DNA of 64,000 nt from Bacteroidales bacterium (GCA_016705005.1 JADIZB010000013.1:1-64000); one strand, 5' to 3'. Shown: positions 34,550 to 44,295, counted from the stretch's first letter. Numbers and translations are program-made. Notes: a model not told the origin generated them from the sequence alone.

Positions 34550-35071
34550 ATGGAATTATTACGCGATGCTTTGCTTATGTTGTTGCCTGCTTTACTCACT
34601 GGAACTGCTGTATTTTTTATTTTGAAACGTTATCAACAGCTTGATATTCAGAAATATGATATTGAGAATAAGGCAGAGCGACTGCGTTTGATAAGCCCTG
34701 TAAGGTTGCAGGCTTATGAAAGAATGGTGCTGTTGCTTGAAAGAATGATGCCCTCGCAGCTGATTATCAGAAATGTCCTTCCCGGAACGACGGCTGCTGA
34801 TTTGCAGAATTCACTGGTAAACAATATACGTCAGGAATTCGATCATAATTTATCCCAACAGTTGTATATTTCTTCCAATGCATGGTCACTGATAAAAAAT
34901 GCACGTGAATCTGTAATAGCGGAGATTAATTCCGCAGCAGAGAAACTAGAGAAGGACGCTCCGGCTACCGATCTTGCTCAATTGCTCTTTCAGGCAGAAA
35001 TGCTCAACGCGAATTCAAATCTGAATAAAGCGCTGGAGTATCTTAAAAATGAAGCCAGGCAACTATTCTAA
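34550..35071 (+). CDS. Conserved membrane-anchored hypothetical protein
   Basis: A 173-residue protein with one N-terminal membrane segment (LLMLLPALLTGTAVFFIL) followed by a soluble helical domain rich in Glu, Leu and Arg: LISPVRLQAYERMVLLLERM, RQEFDHNLSQQLYIS, AWSLIKNARESVI, and a C-terminal helix. I know this layout as a conserved family of unknown function in Bacteroidota, but cannot name a role. The topology implies a cytoplasmic helical domain tethered to the inner membrane. A CCTTTG promoter-like element ends about 30 bases upstream. No operon partner. Confidence 0.75.
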   Translation: MELLRDALLMLLPALLTGTAVFFILKRYQQLDIQKYDIENKAERLRLISPVRLQAYERMVLLLERMMPSQLIIRNVLPGTTAADLQNSLVNNIRQEFDHNLSQQLYISSNAWSLIKNARESVIAEINSAAEKLEKDAPATDLAQLLFQAEMLNANSNLNKALEYLKNEARQLF

Positions 35072-35291
35072 TACGATTCAGGTAGTCTGTCGTGTTCTTG
35101 AGTGCCGAATTTGAGAATTTTCAGGACATTTCATTCGGGTTCTGATTGCTGTAGTCATTCTGTTTTTGCACTCCGGCCGGAAAGCAAGAGCATGGTATAC
35201 GGCCATGGATTCATATCCTGAATATTAGAATTGCAATAGGTCTCTTATATTTTAGAGCTCACCTTATTCAGTGGCTGTGTTTTAAAAGAGT

Positions 35292-35318
35292 AAGGGCTGC
35301 CCATTGCAGGCAGCCCTT
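35292..35318. terminator. Terminator of the DUF4397 surface protein
   Basis: AAGGGCTGCC and GGCAGCCCTT make a perfect 10-pair stem with a 7-base loop, 29 bases beyond the stop of the minus-strand gene and followed on that strand by a T-containing tail. Confidence 0.85.
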
Positions 35319-35346
35319 CAGGTTGAACAATTTAAACTAAACCAAA

Positions 35347-38300
35347 TTAATTGACAACCTGTACTTTAGAAGAGATACGAGTATTTCCGGCTATCAAAGT
35401 AATGAAATAAAGGCCGGAAGGAAGATTGGTAACATCTACTTTTTCATTGTGCTGATTGTCAGACTTATATCCCAGATTGACCGACCGAACGTTTTTACCG
35501 GTTGCAGTGAATAACTGATAGCTGACATTTGATGCTTTTTCCAGTGTGTAGTTGAGGTAAAATTCAGTCTTCACCGGATTTGGATATACCGTGAAACCGG
35601 CTTTTCTGATTATGTTGTCGTCAACACCTGTGGTATTCCCCAGTACAACAAACGGACCTCCTGATGGCAATACGGCAAATAATCCAAATGCCTGTCCGTT
35701 GCTGTTGTTCGAAGGATTTAAAAATCCTGATGCAAGCACTGTAATTGCCTGACCCTGTAATCCAAGGTCGCTGAGAGGAGCGTTAAATGTTGCGACAGTA
35801 ACATTACCAGCCTCGTTTCTAATGTCCAGCTGATAAAAGGATGTTGGTAACTCAAGGTAGCCGGCAAATTGCCCATACGAAAGATTATCTACGATTGTTC
35901 CGGCACCGGCATAGACTTCTACAACATCTACTGTTGGGGCATCAGTTGCACCATGTAAAACCAGGACATCAGTATTGGACGGATTTGAAGCTTCTTCACG
36001 GGCCATATCATACACATAGATATTGAAAGGCTGTACCGGAGAATATCCTGAGCTGCTGACAATGCCATTGGCGACAAGTATATATTTTGCATCGGCCTCA
36101 AGATTGTATGTAAACCTGGCTAACGCATTGGTTGTGTCAGTGCTGTTGGATGGCTGAATAACAATGTCAATGTCTGTTTCTGCCGGAGCATCAATAAATG
36201 GAGACGCGGTACGGAAGGCAAAGTTATCGAGCAACAGCTGGTCATTTAACCAGACATCCACTGTCTGAGCAGCAGCATCAGCTGAATTATGCATCACCTG
36301 AACCCTGGCAACCGGTTGTGTGTAAACAGGAAGTTCAACAAGCGCACCACCAGCCGGCAGGGCAACAAAAAGACCGAAAGCCGGGCCATTGTTGTTATTA
36401 GCGGGATTCAGAAAACCTGAAGCAACCACTGCCATTGCGGCACCTTCGAGACCTAAAGCAGCCAGCGGCGCCTGGTACATGGCCACGGTAACTGTTCCGG
36501 TTTCATCGCGGATGGCCAGCACATAGTCATCAGTGGGCAGTTCAAGGTATCCGGCAAAACTGCCGTAAGCGAGGTTGTCAACTATGGTTCCGGCACCTAC
36601 ACCTGTTTCAACAACATCCACCACAGGTGCATCTGTTGATCCATGGAATACGAGTACATCAGAGTTGGTGGGACTGGCAGCATTTTCACGGCCCATGGCA
36701 TAGACGTAAATGTCGAAAGGAGTAGCAGGGTTGTAACCGGAAGGAACAACAATACCGTTGGCAACAAGTACATAGGTTTCACCATCCATAAGGTTATAAG
36801 TGAACCTTGCAAGAGCGTTGGTGGTGTCGGTCGAATTGGCCGGCTGAATAACCACATCGAAATCTACCCCTGCCGGTGCATCAATAAAGGGAGACGCGGT
36901 ACGGAAGGCGAAGTTATCGAGCAACAACTGATCATTTAACCAGACATCAACCTGTGCAGCAGCTGCATCGGCCGAGTTGTGAATGACCTGCAGACGTGCC
37001 ATAGGTGTGTAAACTGGAAGTTCAACAAGCGCACCACCAGCCGGCAGGGCAACAAAAAGACCGAAAGCCGGGCCATTGTTGTTATTAGCGGGATTCAGAA
37101 AACCTGAAGCAACCACTGCCATTGCAGCACCTTCGAGACCTAAAGTAGCCAGCGGCGCCTGGTACATGGCCACGGTAACCGTTCCGGTTTCATCGCGGAT
37201 GGCCAGCACATAGTCATCAGTAGGCAGTTCAAGGTATCCGGCAAAACTTCCATAAGCGAGGTTGTCAACTATGGTTCCGGCACCTACACCTGTTTCAACA
37301 ACATCCACCACAGGGGCATCTGTTGATCCATGGAATACGAGTACATCAGAGTTGGTGGGACTGGCAGCATTTTCACGGCCCATGGCATAGACGTAAATGT
37401 CGAAAGGAGTAGCAGGGTTATATCCGGTTGGAACAACAATACCATTGGCAACAAGCACATAGGTTTCACCATCCATAAGGTTGTAGGTGAACCTTGCAAG
37501 AGCGTTGGTGGTGTCGGTCGAATTGGCCGGCTGAATAACCACATCGAAATCTACCCCTGCCGGTGCATCAATAAAGGGAGATGCGGTTCGGAAGGCGAAG
37601 TTATCGAGCAACAGCTGATCATTTAACCAGACATCAACCTGTGCAGCAGCTGCATCGGCCGAGTTGTGAATGACCTGCAGACGTGCCATAGGTGTGTAAA
37701 CTGGAAGTTCAACAAGTGCACCACCAGCGGGCAGGGCAACAAAAAGACCGAAAGCCGGGCCATTGTTGTTTGCGGCTGGATTTAAAAAACCTGAAGCAAC
37801 CACTGCCATTGCAGCACCTTCGAGACCTAAAGCAGCCAGCGGCGCCTGGTACATGGCCACGGTAACCGTTCCGGTTTCATCGCGGATGGCCAGCACATAG
37901 TCATCAGTAGGCAGTTCAAGGTATCCGGCAAAACTGCCGTAAGCGAGGTTGTCAACTATGGTTCCGGCACCTACACCTGTTTCAACAACATCCACCACAG
38001 GGGCATCTGTTGATCCATGGAATATAAGTACATCAGAGTTGGCTGGATTGGTGGCATTTTCACGGCCCATTCCATAAACATATATATTAAAAGGAGTAGC
38101 CGGGTTATATCCGGTTGGAACAACAATGCCATTGGCAACAAGCACATAGGTTTCACCATCCATAAGGTTATAGGTGAACCTTGCAAGAGCGTTGGTGGTG
38201 TCGGTTGAATTGGCCGGCTGAATAACCACATCGAAATCTACCCCTGCCGGTGCATCAATAAAGGGAGATGCGGTACGGAAGGCGAAGTTATCGAGCAACA

Positions 38301-38448
38301 GCTGGTCATTCAACCAGACATCAACCTGTGCGGCAGCTGCATCGGCTGAGTTGTGTATTACCTGTATCCTGGCCTGGCCAAAGAGCATAACCGGCAATAA
38401 CAACAGTGCAGAAATAATTGTACGGAAAGTAAAACTGTTCGTTTCCAT
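35347..38448 (-). CDS. Large DUF4397 repeat surface protein with T9SS sorting domain
   Basis: A 1033-residue exported protein. Residues 1-25 are a signal peptide (ISALLLLPVMLFGQA). Then come four tandem units of about 229 residues, each starting with (A/V)R(I/L/V)QV(I/M)HNSADAAA and containing two DUF4397 halves (for example VDVWLNDQLLLDNFAFRTAS and VLIFHGSTDAPVVDVV). Three units are nearly identical; the fourth has diverged. The last 80 residues are a type A T9SS sorting domain (VYPNPVKTEFYLNY, LPSGLYFITL). DUF4397 has a beta-sandwich fold and unknown ligand. The product is expected on the cell surface, where it may work as an adhesin or stalk-like spacer; this is inference. Confidence 0.93.
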   Translation of the reverse strand: METNSFTFRTIISALLLLPVMLFGQARIQVIHNSADAAAAQVDVWLNDQLLLDNFAFRTASPFIDAPAGVDFDVVIQPANSTDTTNALARFTYNLMDGETYVLVANGIVVPTGYNPATPFNIYVYGMGRENATNPANSDVLIFHGSTDAPVVDVVETGVGAGTIVDNLAYGSFAGYLELPTDDYVLAIRDETGTVTVAMYQAPLAALGLEGAAMAVVASGFLNPAANNNGPAFGLFVALPAGGALVELPVYTPMARLQVIHNSADAAAAQVDVWLNDQLLLDNFAFRTASPFIDAPAGVDFDVVIQPANSTDTTNALARFTYNLMDGETYVLVANGIVVPTGYNPATPFDIYVYAMGRENAASPTNSDVLVFHGSTDAPVVDVVETGVGAGTIVDNLAYGSFAGYLELPTDDYVLAIRDETGTVTVAMYQAPLATLGLEGAAMAVVASGFLNPANNNNGPAFGLFVALPAGGALVELPVYTPMARLQVIHNSADAAAAQVDVWLNDQLLLDNFAFRTASPFIDAPAGVDFDVVIQPANSTDTTNALARFTYNLMDGETYVLVANGIVVPSGYNPATPFDIYVYAMGRENAASPTNSDVLVFHGSTDAPVVDVVETGVGAGTIVDNLAYGSFAGYLELPTDDYVLAIRDETGTVTVAMYQAPLAALGLEGAAMAVVASGFLNPANNNNGPAFGLFVALPAGGALVELPVYTQPVARVQVMHNSADAAAQTVDVWLNDQLLLDNFAFRTASPFIDAPAETDIDIVIQPSNSTDTTNALARFTYNLEADAKYILVANGIVSSSGYSPVQPFNIYVYDMAREEASNPSNTDVLVLHGATDAPTVDVVEVYAGAGTIVDNLSYGQFAGYLELPTSFYQLDIRNEAGNVTVATFNAPLSDLGLQGQAITVLASGFLNPSNNSNGQAFGLFAVLPSGGPFVVLGNTTGVDDNIIRKAGFTVYPNPVKTEFYLNYTLEKASNVSYQLFTATGKNVRSVNLGYKSDNQHNEKVDVTNLPSGLYFITLIAGNTRISSKVQVVN
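36313..38373 (-). repeat. Three near-identical 687 bp tandem repeats inside the DUF4397 gene
   Basis: Units begin at 38373, 37686 and 36999 on the minus strand with an exact period of 687 bases (229 codons). Long blocks are identical even at third codon positions, so the copies arose recently or are kept alike by gene conversion. A fourth unit (about 36306-35640) is clearly diverged. Confidence 0.95.
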
Positions 38449-38853
38449 TGTATCAAGTGTTAAATGATTATTATTTGATTAAAAACAATAATAATAACTT
38501 GGTAATGGATATAATGTTTAATAAAAAGATAAAATAAATAAACAAAAATATGGTTATTGATGAAAGAAAATCACTTAAAATAATGATATTCAATAAATTA
38601 TAATCCTTTGAAAAATTACAATATTTATTTGATGTTTATTGTAAATGGTGTATAATTAAACATTATTTTTGTCTTTCTAGAGAAAAGGAGGGATTTTCAA
38701 TTTTTGAACGCAGCAGCCTGCTGTTTTTGGAATGGATAAAATCCTGAATAGCTTGAGAATCATTATTTTCGGGGATAACACAAAAAATTTTTTAGTTACC
38801 TGACTATAGGGTTGATACAGGTTGAACTCTACAGTATTTTAAAAGAATAAATT
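38449..38853. other. Very AT-rich divergent spacer
   Basis: Spacer between the DUF4397 gene (minus) and the SRPBCC gene (plus). It is extremely AT-rich from 38455 to 38680 (runs of ATAATAATAA, AATAAATAAAC). I see no gene, operator or RNA that can be supported. Confidence 0.5.
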
Positions 38854-39309
38854 ATGCCCGTATTTGAAACATCCCAGATTATCAGAACTGATTTGGAAAC
38901 GTGTTGGAATTTCTTTTCAGATCCTTCGAATCTTTCAATAATTACACCTCCGGAAATGAAATTTACTGTAATGTTTCCGGATCCTTTGCCTGTTATGCAT
39001 CAGGGATTGATAATTCGCTACAGGGTTAGTCCTTTGCTTAACATTCCTGTGAATTGGATCACAGAAATTACTCATGTCAGAAAGTATGATTATTTCGTTG
39101 ATAATCAGCTTAAAGGGCCATTTCGTCTATGGCATCACCAACATTTATTTCGGGAAGTTAATCAGGGTATTGAAATAATTGATATTGTAAATTATGAACT
39201 TCCTTTCGGTAAATTGGGTGAGCTTGCAGCACTCTGGATGGTAAAAAGACGAATCCTCCATATTTTCAACTATCGTAAAACCATTATTGAGAGTCGATTC
39301 GGAAATTGA
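38854..39309 (+). CDS. SRPBCC-family ligand-binding protein
   Basis: A 151-residue START/Bet v1-like (SRPBCC) protein. Diagnostic segments are the N-terminal TDLETCWNFFSDPSNLSIITPP, PVNWITEITHV, and FVDNQLKGPFRLWHHQHLF, as in the small cell-division-inhibitor/YfcH-associated SRPBCC proteins that bind hydrophobic ligands in a deep cavity. No catalytic residues can be assigned. It precedes a DMT-type exporter by 98 bases on the same strand, but a common function is not evident. Confidence 0.8.
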   Translation: MPVFETSQIIRTDLETCWNFFSDPSNLSIITPPEMKFTVMFPDPLPVMHQGLIIRYRVSPLLNIPVNWITEITHVRKYDYFVDNQLKGPFRLWHHQHLFREVNQGIEIIDIVNYELPFGKLGELAALWMVKRRILHIFNYRKTIIESRFGN

Positions 39310-39407
39310 AGTTCTTCTCTTTATCCTAAGTTGTCCTCTGCTGTTTGTAAATATGTTTTTATATTTCATAGCTTTGCACTCCTTTCCTGACAGGACTTAA
39401 CTACGAA

Positions 39408-40343
39408 ATGACACCAACCGGAAAATCCCTTTTAACAGGTGCCTTTGCTATCTGTATCTCTGCAATGCTATGGGGTTTGGACGGGATTGTTCTGACACCT
39501 CAATTATACAATCTCGAACTTACACTTGTGGTGTTTATACTTCATGCACTGCCTTTCCTGATAATGAATGTATTTCTTTACAGGGAATACAAATTACTGA
39601 AATCATTTACAGGCAAGGATCTGATATATCTCTTTCTGATTGCACTCATGGGCGGCGCTCTGGGGACAATGGCCATCGTCAGGGCTCTGTTCCTGGTCGA
39701 ATTCCGTGATCTTACCATTGTTGTTCTCCTTCAAAAACTTCAGCCTGTTTTTGCTATTTCTCTGGCTGCTATACTTTTAAGGGAAAAGTTTAAGAAGAAT
39801 TTTATTTTGTGGGCATCACTTGCCATCGTTGCCGGATACTTTCTGACTTTCGGATTTAATCTCCCTGACCTGAATACCGGTTCAAAAACTGCTCTTGCAG
39901 CTGTCTATTCCCTGTTTGCCGCATTTGCATTCGGATCTGCAACAGTGCTGAGCAAAGGCATTCTTCATCGTATCTCTTTTCAGGCAGCAACTTTTTACAG
40001 GTATGGCTTTACCTCATTAATCATGCTTGTTATCGTGCTGATTACCGGAAGTTTTTCAAATGTTGCAGGCGTAACTAAGGCCAATTGGATTGTATTTCTG
40101 ATCATTACGTTTACTACCGGTTCAGGAGCAATTTTTTTATATTACTTTGGATTACGGAAAGTAAAAGCGATGGTTGCAACTATTTGTGAATTGTGCTTTC
40201 CGCTCTCGGCTATAATCTTTGATTATATTTTCCATGGGAGAATGCTTACCCCGGTTCAATGGATCAGCGCAGCAATAATGCTCATTGCCATTGTAAAACT
40301 TAGTCTGGGTAGTAATTCTGATATTCCCGCTGAGAAAGCCTGA
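39408..40343 (+). CDS. EamA/DMT-family transporter
   Basis: A 311-residue inner-membrane protein with about ten hydrophobic helices in two EamA halves: AICISAMLWGLDGIVLTP starts the first, with VVLLQKLQPVFAISLAAILLREK closing it, and AVYSLFAAFAFGSATVLSKG begins the second. The family exports small metabolites such as amino acids or nucleobases; the substrate cannot be read from sequence. Residue count and helix number match the usual 290-310 residue, 10-helix form. Confidence 0.9.
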   Translation: MTPTGKSLLTGAFAICISAMLWGLDGIVLTPQLYNLELTLVVFILHALPFLIMNVFLYREYKLLKSFTGKDLIYLFLIALMGGALGTMAIVRALFLVEFRDLTIVVLLQKLQPVFAISLAAILLREKFKKNFILWASLAIVAGYFLTFGFNLPDLNTGSKTALAAVYSLFAAFAFGSATVLSKGILHRISFQAATFYRYGFTSLIMLVIVLITGSFSNVAGVTKANWIVFLIITFTTGSGAIFLYYFGLRKVKAMVATICELCFPLSAIIFDYIFHGRMLTPVQWISAAIMLIAIVKLSLGSNSDIPAEKA

Positions 40344-40895
40344 CATTTAAACCTGCTCGTTCTGTATTTCTGCGACGACTCTTTTGATTGATTATTTTAT
40401 CAGGCGTGTGCTCATTATTAATACTCAATCCTTTTCTCCAAAGAATTTCCTATTATTCCCCTAAAAGACAATGGCATTGAAATGGTCCATTGCCTTTTCA
40501 GTAATTCGGTCCGGAAGTAAAGATTGCTCTTGCGCAGATCAAACCCATGTCGCTAAATCACCTGACAGGAAAGATAAATCTGTTCTTTCTGATTCATTTA
40601 CTTTGTTTTAACCGCGTTAACGGATTGAATCATGTTGAAGTATGAAGATTGCGTCGTGCATTTATGGTATTTTGCATGCCTCAATCCGGCAGGTTGGAGA
40701 CGGTATATCCGGAAAGTAATAAAATCCTGAATTGCAGGATATTTCTGTGATTGTTTTAAATATCGTTTAAGGCAGAGGGCTTAAATTGTCGTAAGCCCGG
40801 GTTGTATTACTATGATTCAGCAGCAGGTCAACGAGGACTGCTTAAACCGGAATATGAAAGGTGAATGGTTGTTCCCGGCCAGGATAAGCCTTTGA
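40344..40895. other. Long spacer with one terminator-like hairpin
   Basis: The only clear structure is a hairpin at 40463-40498, AAAAGACAATGG paired with CCATTGCCTTTT (one mismatch) around a 12-base loop and with a T-run in its descending arm, which may end transcription from the EamA gene or from the minus-strand gene. The rest shows no supported gene or RNA. Confidence 0.5.
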
Positions 40896-41396
40896 TCAGT
40901 TTGATTTTTTGCCCAGAATCAGGAAGGTATAGGTGCTGAAAATCAAAGTTGTAATGATCTGAATCAAAACAGGAGTTGAGAATAGTCCAGGTCCGATTAC
41001 AGCGAATGAAATAAGACCGGCTTTCAGGCTATAATAGGCAATTTTACTCAGAATAACTGAGAGAAGCATTGCGGTAAATATACTTTTGATTTTGTGTGAC
41101 AACAAAAAAAACAACCAGACATTTAACGTAAGCTCTGTAGTAATAAGCAACATTTTAAAGAATACCGGGTGACCTGAAACAGCAAATGAAAACAGGGGTA
41201 AAGTTATTGCCAGCAAATAGGCATTGCTTCTGTTGCTGTGAACCATGGCAAGGATAAGCATAAGACGCATGGGTTCAATCAGATAGAGAGGAAAATTCAG
41301 TAAGTGTGACAATGCAGGAGTAAAATAAATCAACAGTATGGCTGCTGAATTGATTACAACAGACTTGATAATCAATGGTTTTGATAAAGTTGTCAT
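40896..41396 (-). CDS. Integral membrane protein of unknown function (ECF-S-like size and topology)
   Basis: From the ATG at 41396 (MTTLSKPLIIKSVV) the protein has 166 residues and five or six hydrophobic helices (SAAILLIYFTPALSHLL, MRLMLILAMVHSN, AYLLAITLPLFSFAV, TELTLNVWLFFLLSH, VLIQIITTLIFSTYTFLIL). I prefer this start over upstream ones because a TATTTTTG promoter element lies at 41463-41470 on the minus strand, which would place longer starts ahead of the transcript. Size and topology resemble substrate-binding components of energy-coupling-factor transporters, but I see no diagnostic motif. It is divergent from the DUF362 gene, which hints at shared control. Confidence 0.7.
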   Translation of the reverse strand: MTTLSKPLIIKSVVINSAAILLIYFTPALSHLLNFPLYLIEPMRLMLILAMVHSNRSNAYLLAITLPLFSFAVSGHPVFFKMLLITTELTLNVWLFFLLSHKIKSIFTAMLLSVILSKIAYYSLKAGLISFAVIGPGLFSTPVLIQIITTLIFSTYTFLILGKKSN

Positions 41397-41709
41397 TGTT
41401 GTCTCTGAATTTAATTCTGAATCTCCGGCAGGTAACGGATCTTCTCCGATACCATGAAAATACAAAAATAGCAATTTTTCTTTCCTGTCCATCTTTCGCG
41501 AAACCAACGATAAATGTTTTAATTTGGCGGCTGTTATGTCGAATTAACCATGTGATGATATCAAAGGATAGCTCACACTTGTCGGGCCATACTGATATAA
41601 AATCAGGTTGGGAGCACTGCTTATCAAAGAGAAGAATTATATATATTTACAGTGATTTTTATTGATTCTTTGGCGTATCCGGAACTGTTTGTCTTTTAAT
41701 TTAACACAT

Positions 41710-42627
41710 ATGAAACGTCGCGAGTTTATTATTCAGGGAGTAAGTGCAGGATTGGTCGCCGGTGCTGCCGGTGGTATTGGAAACCTCGTGGATTTTGCAT
41801 CAGCATCACCTGTTCCAGAAATATGGGATCTTGTAGCTGTGCGCGATGGTGAACCGGGGATCATGTTTGACAGGGCCATTGCATCACTCGGAGGGATGTC
41901 GAAGTATGTGAAGAAAGGCCAGAAAGTTGTCGTTAAGCCAAACATTGGTTGGGATGTGCCACCTGAAAGAGCAGGAAATACAAATCCCGGGCTTGTCGCA
42001 AGGATAATCAGGCATTGCCTTGACGCAGGTGCATCGGATGTTTATGTATTTGACAATACCTGCGATGAATGGAATCTCTGTTATAAGAACAGTGGGATTG
42101 AAAAAGCAGTGAAAGATGCCGGTGGAAAAATTGTACCCGGCAATACAGAAGGATACTACCAGACAGTAAAAATTCCCCGAGGCAGGAAGCTGAAGGAAGC
42201 TAAGGTACATGAACTGATACTTACCTCCGATGTATTTATCAATGTACCGGTTCTCAAACACCATAGTTCCGCCAGTTTGTCTCTGGCAATGAAAAATCTG
42301 ATGGGTGTAGTCTGGGATCGCGGTTACTGGCATCGCAACGATCTGCATCAATGTATAGCTGATTTTGTTTCATGGAGAAAGCCGACCCTGAATGTGATTG
42401 ACGGATACAGGGTAATGATGAGAAACGGGCCACGTGGTGTTTCAACAGCCGATGTGGTGACAATGAAACAAATGATCGTATCGGCTGATATTGTTGCTGC
42501 CGATACTGCCGCCACAAAAATATTCGGAAGCAACCCCGAAGATATCAGACACATCATGATTGCCGGCGAAATGAAACTGGGTATAACGGCACTTGATAAG
42601 TTGAAAATTAACCGGATTAAAATCTGA
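41710..42627 (+). CDS. Tat-exported DUF362 protein
   Basis: A 305-residue protein. The start at 41710 gives a twin-arginine signal, MKRREFIIQGVSAG, with a cleavage-like ASASPVP near residues 33-39; the longer in-frame start would bury it. The DUF362 core follows: VVVKPNIGWDVPPERAGNTN, VYVFDNTCDEWNLCYKNSG, VFINVPVLKHHSSASLSLAMKNLMG and VIDGYRVM. DUF362 proteins have no settled activity and are often linked to iron-sulfur proteins. The next gene, a membrane ferredoxin with six cluster motifs, begins one base after its stop, so the two almost surely work together, at the periplasmic face if the Tat signal is used. Confidence 0.88.
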   Translation: MKRREFIIQGVSAGLVAGAAGGIGNLVDFASASPVPEIWDLVAVRDGEPGIMFDRAIASLGGMSKYVKKGQKVVVKPNIGWDVPPERAGNTNPGLVARIIRHCLDAGASDVYVFDNTCDEWNLCYKNSGIEKAVKDAGGKIVPGNTEGYYQTVKIPRGRKLKEAKVHELILTSDVFINVPVLKHHSSASLSLAMKNLMGVVWDRGYWHRNDLHQCIADFVSWRKPTLNVIDGYRVMMRNGPRGVSTADVVTMKQMIVSADIVAADTAATKIFGSNPEDIRHIMIAGEMKLGITALDKLKINRIKI

Positions 42628-42628
42628 C

Positions 42629-44200
42629 ATGCATAAATTTTCCTGGCTAAGGTTAATTAGGATCGGGATTTCGGTGATTATTCTGATCCTGACAGGCATG
42701 TTGTTTATCGTCCCGGCAAATTCGATGCCGTCCGGGTTTATTAATACCATAACCTGGCTACAGTTTGCTCCTTCATTATTAAAATTCTTTATAGCAGCTG
42801 GACTTGCTTCTGCAGGTTTTTTACTGGTTATAATACTGACATTCTTATCCGGAAGAATTTACTGTGCCGGAATCTGCCCGCTGGGTACCATTCAGGATAT
42901 TTTTACCTGGATTCACCGGAGGTTCTTCAGGGCAAAGCCTCTTAAATATGCGGGGGCAACAAACTATCTAAGATATACTTTGCTAGCCTTCGTTCTTTTA
43001 TCATTTTTTGCAGGCACAACACTGTTAATCTCTTTACTGGATCCTTACAGTAATTTTGGAAGAATAATGTCAAATCTGATAAGGCCACTGACTTTTGCGG
43101 GTAACAACGCCATATCTGACATATTGGAAAACTTTGATCTATATCTGCTTGCAAAGTCTGATTACAAAGGATTTTTTATCATGCCTTTTGCTTTGTCAGC
43201 AGCATTTCTTTTCGTGCTCGGGTGGTTGTCATGGCATAGGGGAAGGCTGTTTTGCAACTCAGTTTGTCCGGTCGGGACAGTGCTTGGAATTATCTCAAAA
43301 GTTTCATATTTCAGGATAACCCTTGACCGGGAGTCCTGCAACAGTTGCGGACATTGCAGCAGTGTTTGTAAAGCGCAGTGTATTGATGTCAAAAACAGGG
43401 AAGTAGATCTTTCAAGGTGTGTTGCCTGTTTTAACTGCCTCGATGTTTGTCCTGCCGATGGAGTATCATTCAAACCGGTAGTATTAAGTAAAAAGATAAA
43501 GCCTGAAGCCGGCTCTGAAGGAAATGCTCACCGCCGTAAAATTTTGAAAGCAGTGTTACTCTTCTCTGCATTTATAACTTCCAGGGCTCTGGCCACGCGG
43601 GTGACGGGTGGTGAAAAACCGACAACAATCGCGGATACAAAAAAACTGGTACCATCACCTCCGGGCTCAGTCAGTCAGGATGATTTTAACCGCTTATGTA
43701 CTTCATGCCATCTGTGCGTCAGTGTTTGCCCGACACAGGTACTTCAACCATCATTTCTTCAGTATGGTCTTCATGGATTGATGCAGCCGTTTATGGATAA
43801 TCACTCCGGATTCTGTAATTTCGAATGTTCCCTGTGTGGCCAGGTTTGTCCGACAGGGGCCATCCGGCCATTGTCGCCTGAAAGAAAGAAGATCACACAA
43901 ATCGGCATTGCCCGTTTTATTAAGGAAAACTGTGTTGTTTATACCGATAACACAGATTGCGGAGCCTGCTCTGAACACTGCCCTACCAAAGCGGTGAATA
44001 TGATATTGTACAAAGGAAAACTGACCATCCCTGAAATAGACGACAAGATTTGCATTGGCTGCGGGGCTTGCGAATATGCATGTCCAACCAAACCTTACCG
44101 TGCTATTTATGTCGAAGGCAATGAAATACACCTTATCGCAGAGAAACCTGTTGAAAAGGAACTTAAACCCATTGAAACAAATCAGGATTTCCCTTTTTAA
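42629..44200 (+). CDS. Polytopic membrane ferredoxin, NapH-like with C-terminal multi-cluster domain
   Basis: A 523-residue protein. The N-terminal half has about five membrane helices and the two NapH-type motifs CAGICPLGT and CNSVCPVGT, followed by two 4Fe-4S motifs (CNSCGHCSSVCKAQC, CVACFNCLDVCP). Residues about 300-325 form a further hydrophobic segment after Arg-Arg (RRKILKAVLLFSAFITSR). The C-terminal 200 residues have four more cluster motifs (CTSCHLCVSVCP, CNFECSLCGQVCP, CGACSEHCP, CIGCGACEYACP), resembling NapG/MauM ferredoxins. It reads like a NapH-NapG fusion carrying electrons across the membrane. Donor and acceptor are unknown; the Tat-exported DUF362 partner is the obvious candidate on the outside. 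Confidence 0.88.
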   Translation: MHKFSWLRLIRIGISVIILILTGMLFIVPANSMPSGFINTITWLQFAPSLLKFFIAAGLASAGFLLVIILTFLSGRIYCAGICPLGTIQDIFTWIHRRFFRAKPLKYAGATNYLRYTLLAFVLLSFFAGTTLLISLLDPYSNFGRIMSNLIRPLTFAGNNAISDILENFDLYLLAKSDYKGFFIMPFALSAAFLFVLGWLSWHRGRLFCNSVCPVGTVLGIISKVSYFRITLDRESCNSCGHCSSVCKAQCIDVKNREVDLSRCVACFNCLDVCPADGVSFKPVVLSKKIKPEAGSEGNAHRRKILKAVLLFSAFITSRALATRVTGGEKPTTIADTKKLVPSPPGSVSQDDFNRLCTSCHLCVSVCPTQVLQPSFLQYGLHGLMQPFMDNHSGFCNFECSLCGQVCPTGAIRPLSPERKKITQIGIARFIKENCVVYTDNTDCGACSEHCPTKAVNMILYKGKLTIPEIDDKICIGCGACEYACPTKPYRAIYVEGNEIHLIAEKPVEKELKPIETNQDFPF

Positions 44201-44203
44201 ATA

Positions 44204-44227
44204 AAAAGAGGGCATATGCCCCCTTTT
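44204..44227. terminator. Rho-independent terminator after the membrane ferredoxin gene
   Basis: AAAAGAGGGC and GCCCCCTTTT pair around ATAT with one mismatch, flanked by A- and T-runs, 4 bases after the stop codon. It may serve the converging aquaporin gene as well. Confidence 0.8.
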
Positions 44228-44295
44228 ATTTGATTCAAGGTGATTCTGTTCCGAAACATCCATAAGGGCATTTAGTTACACTCCGGATTTTCCCA

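Noticed and set aside
36597..38231. Three 86-codon minus-strand frames repeated every 687 bases
   Set aside because: They are out-of-frame shadows of the DUF4397 repeats.
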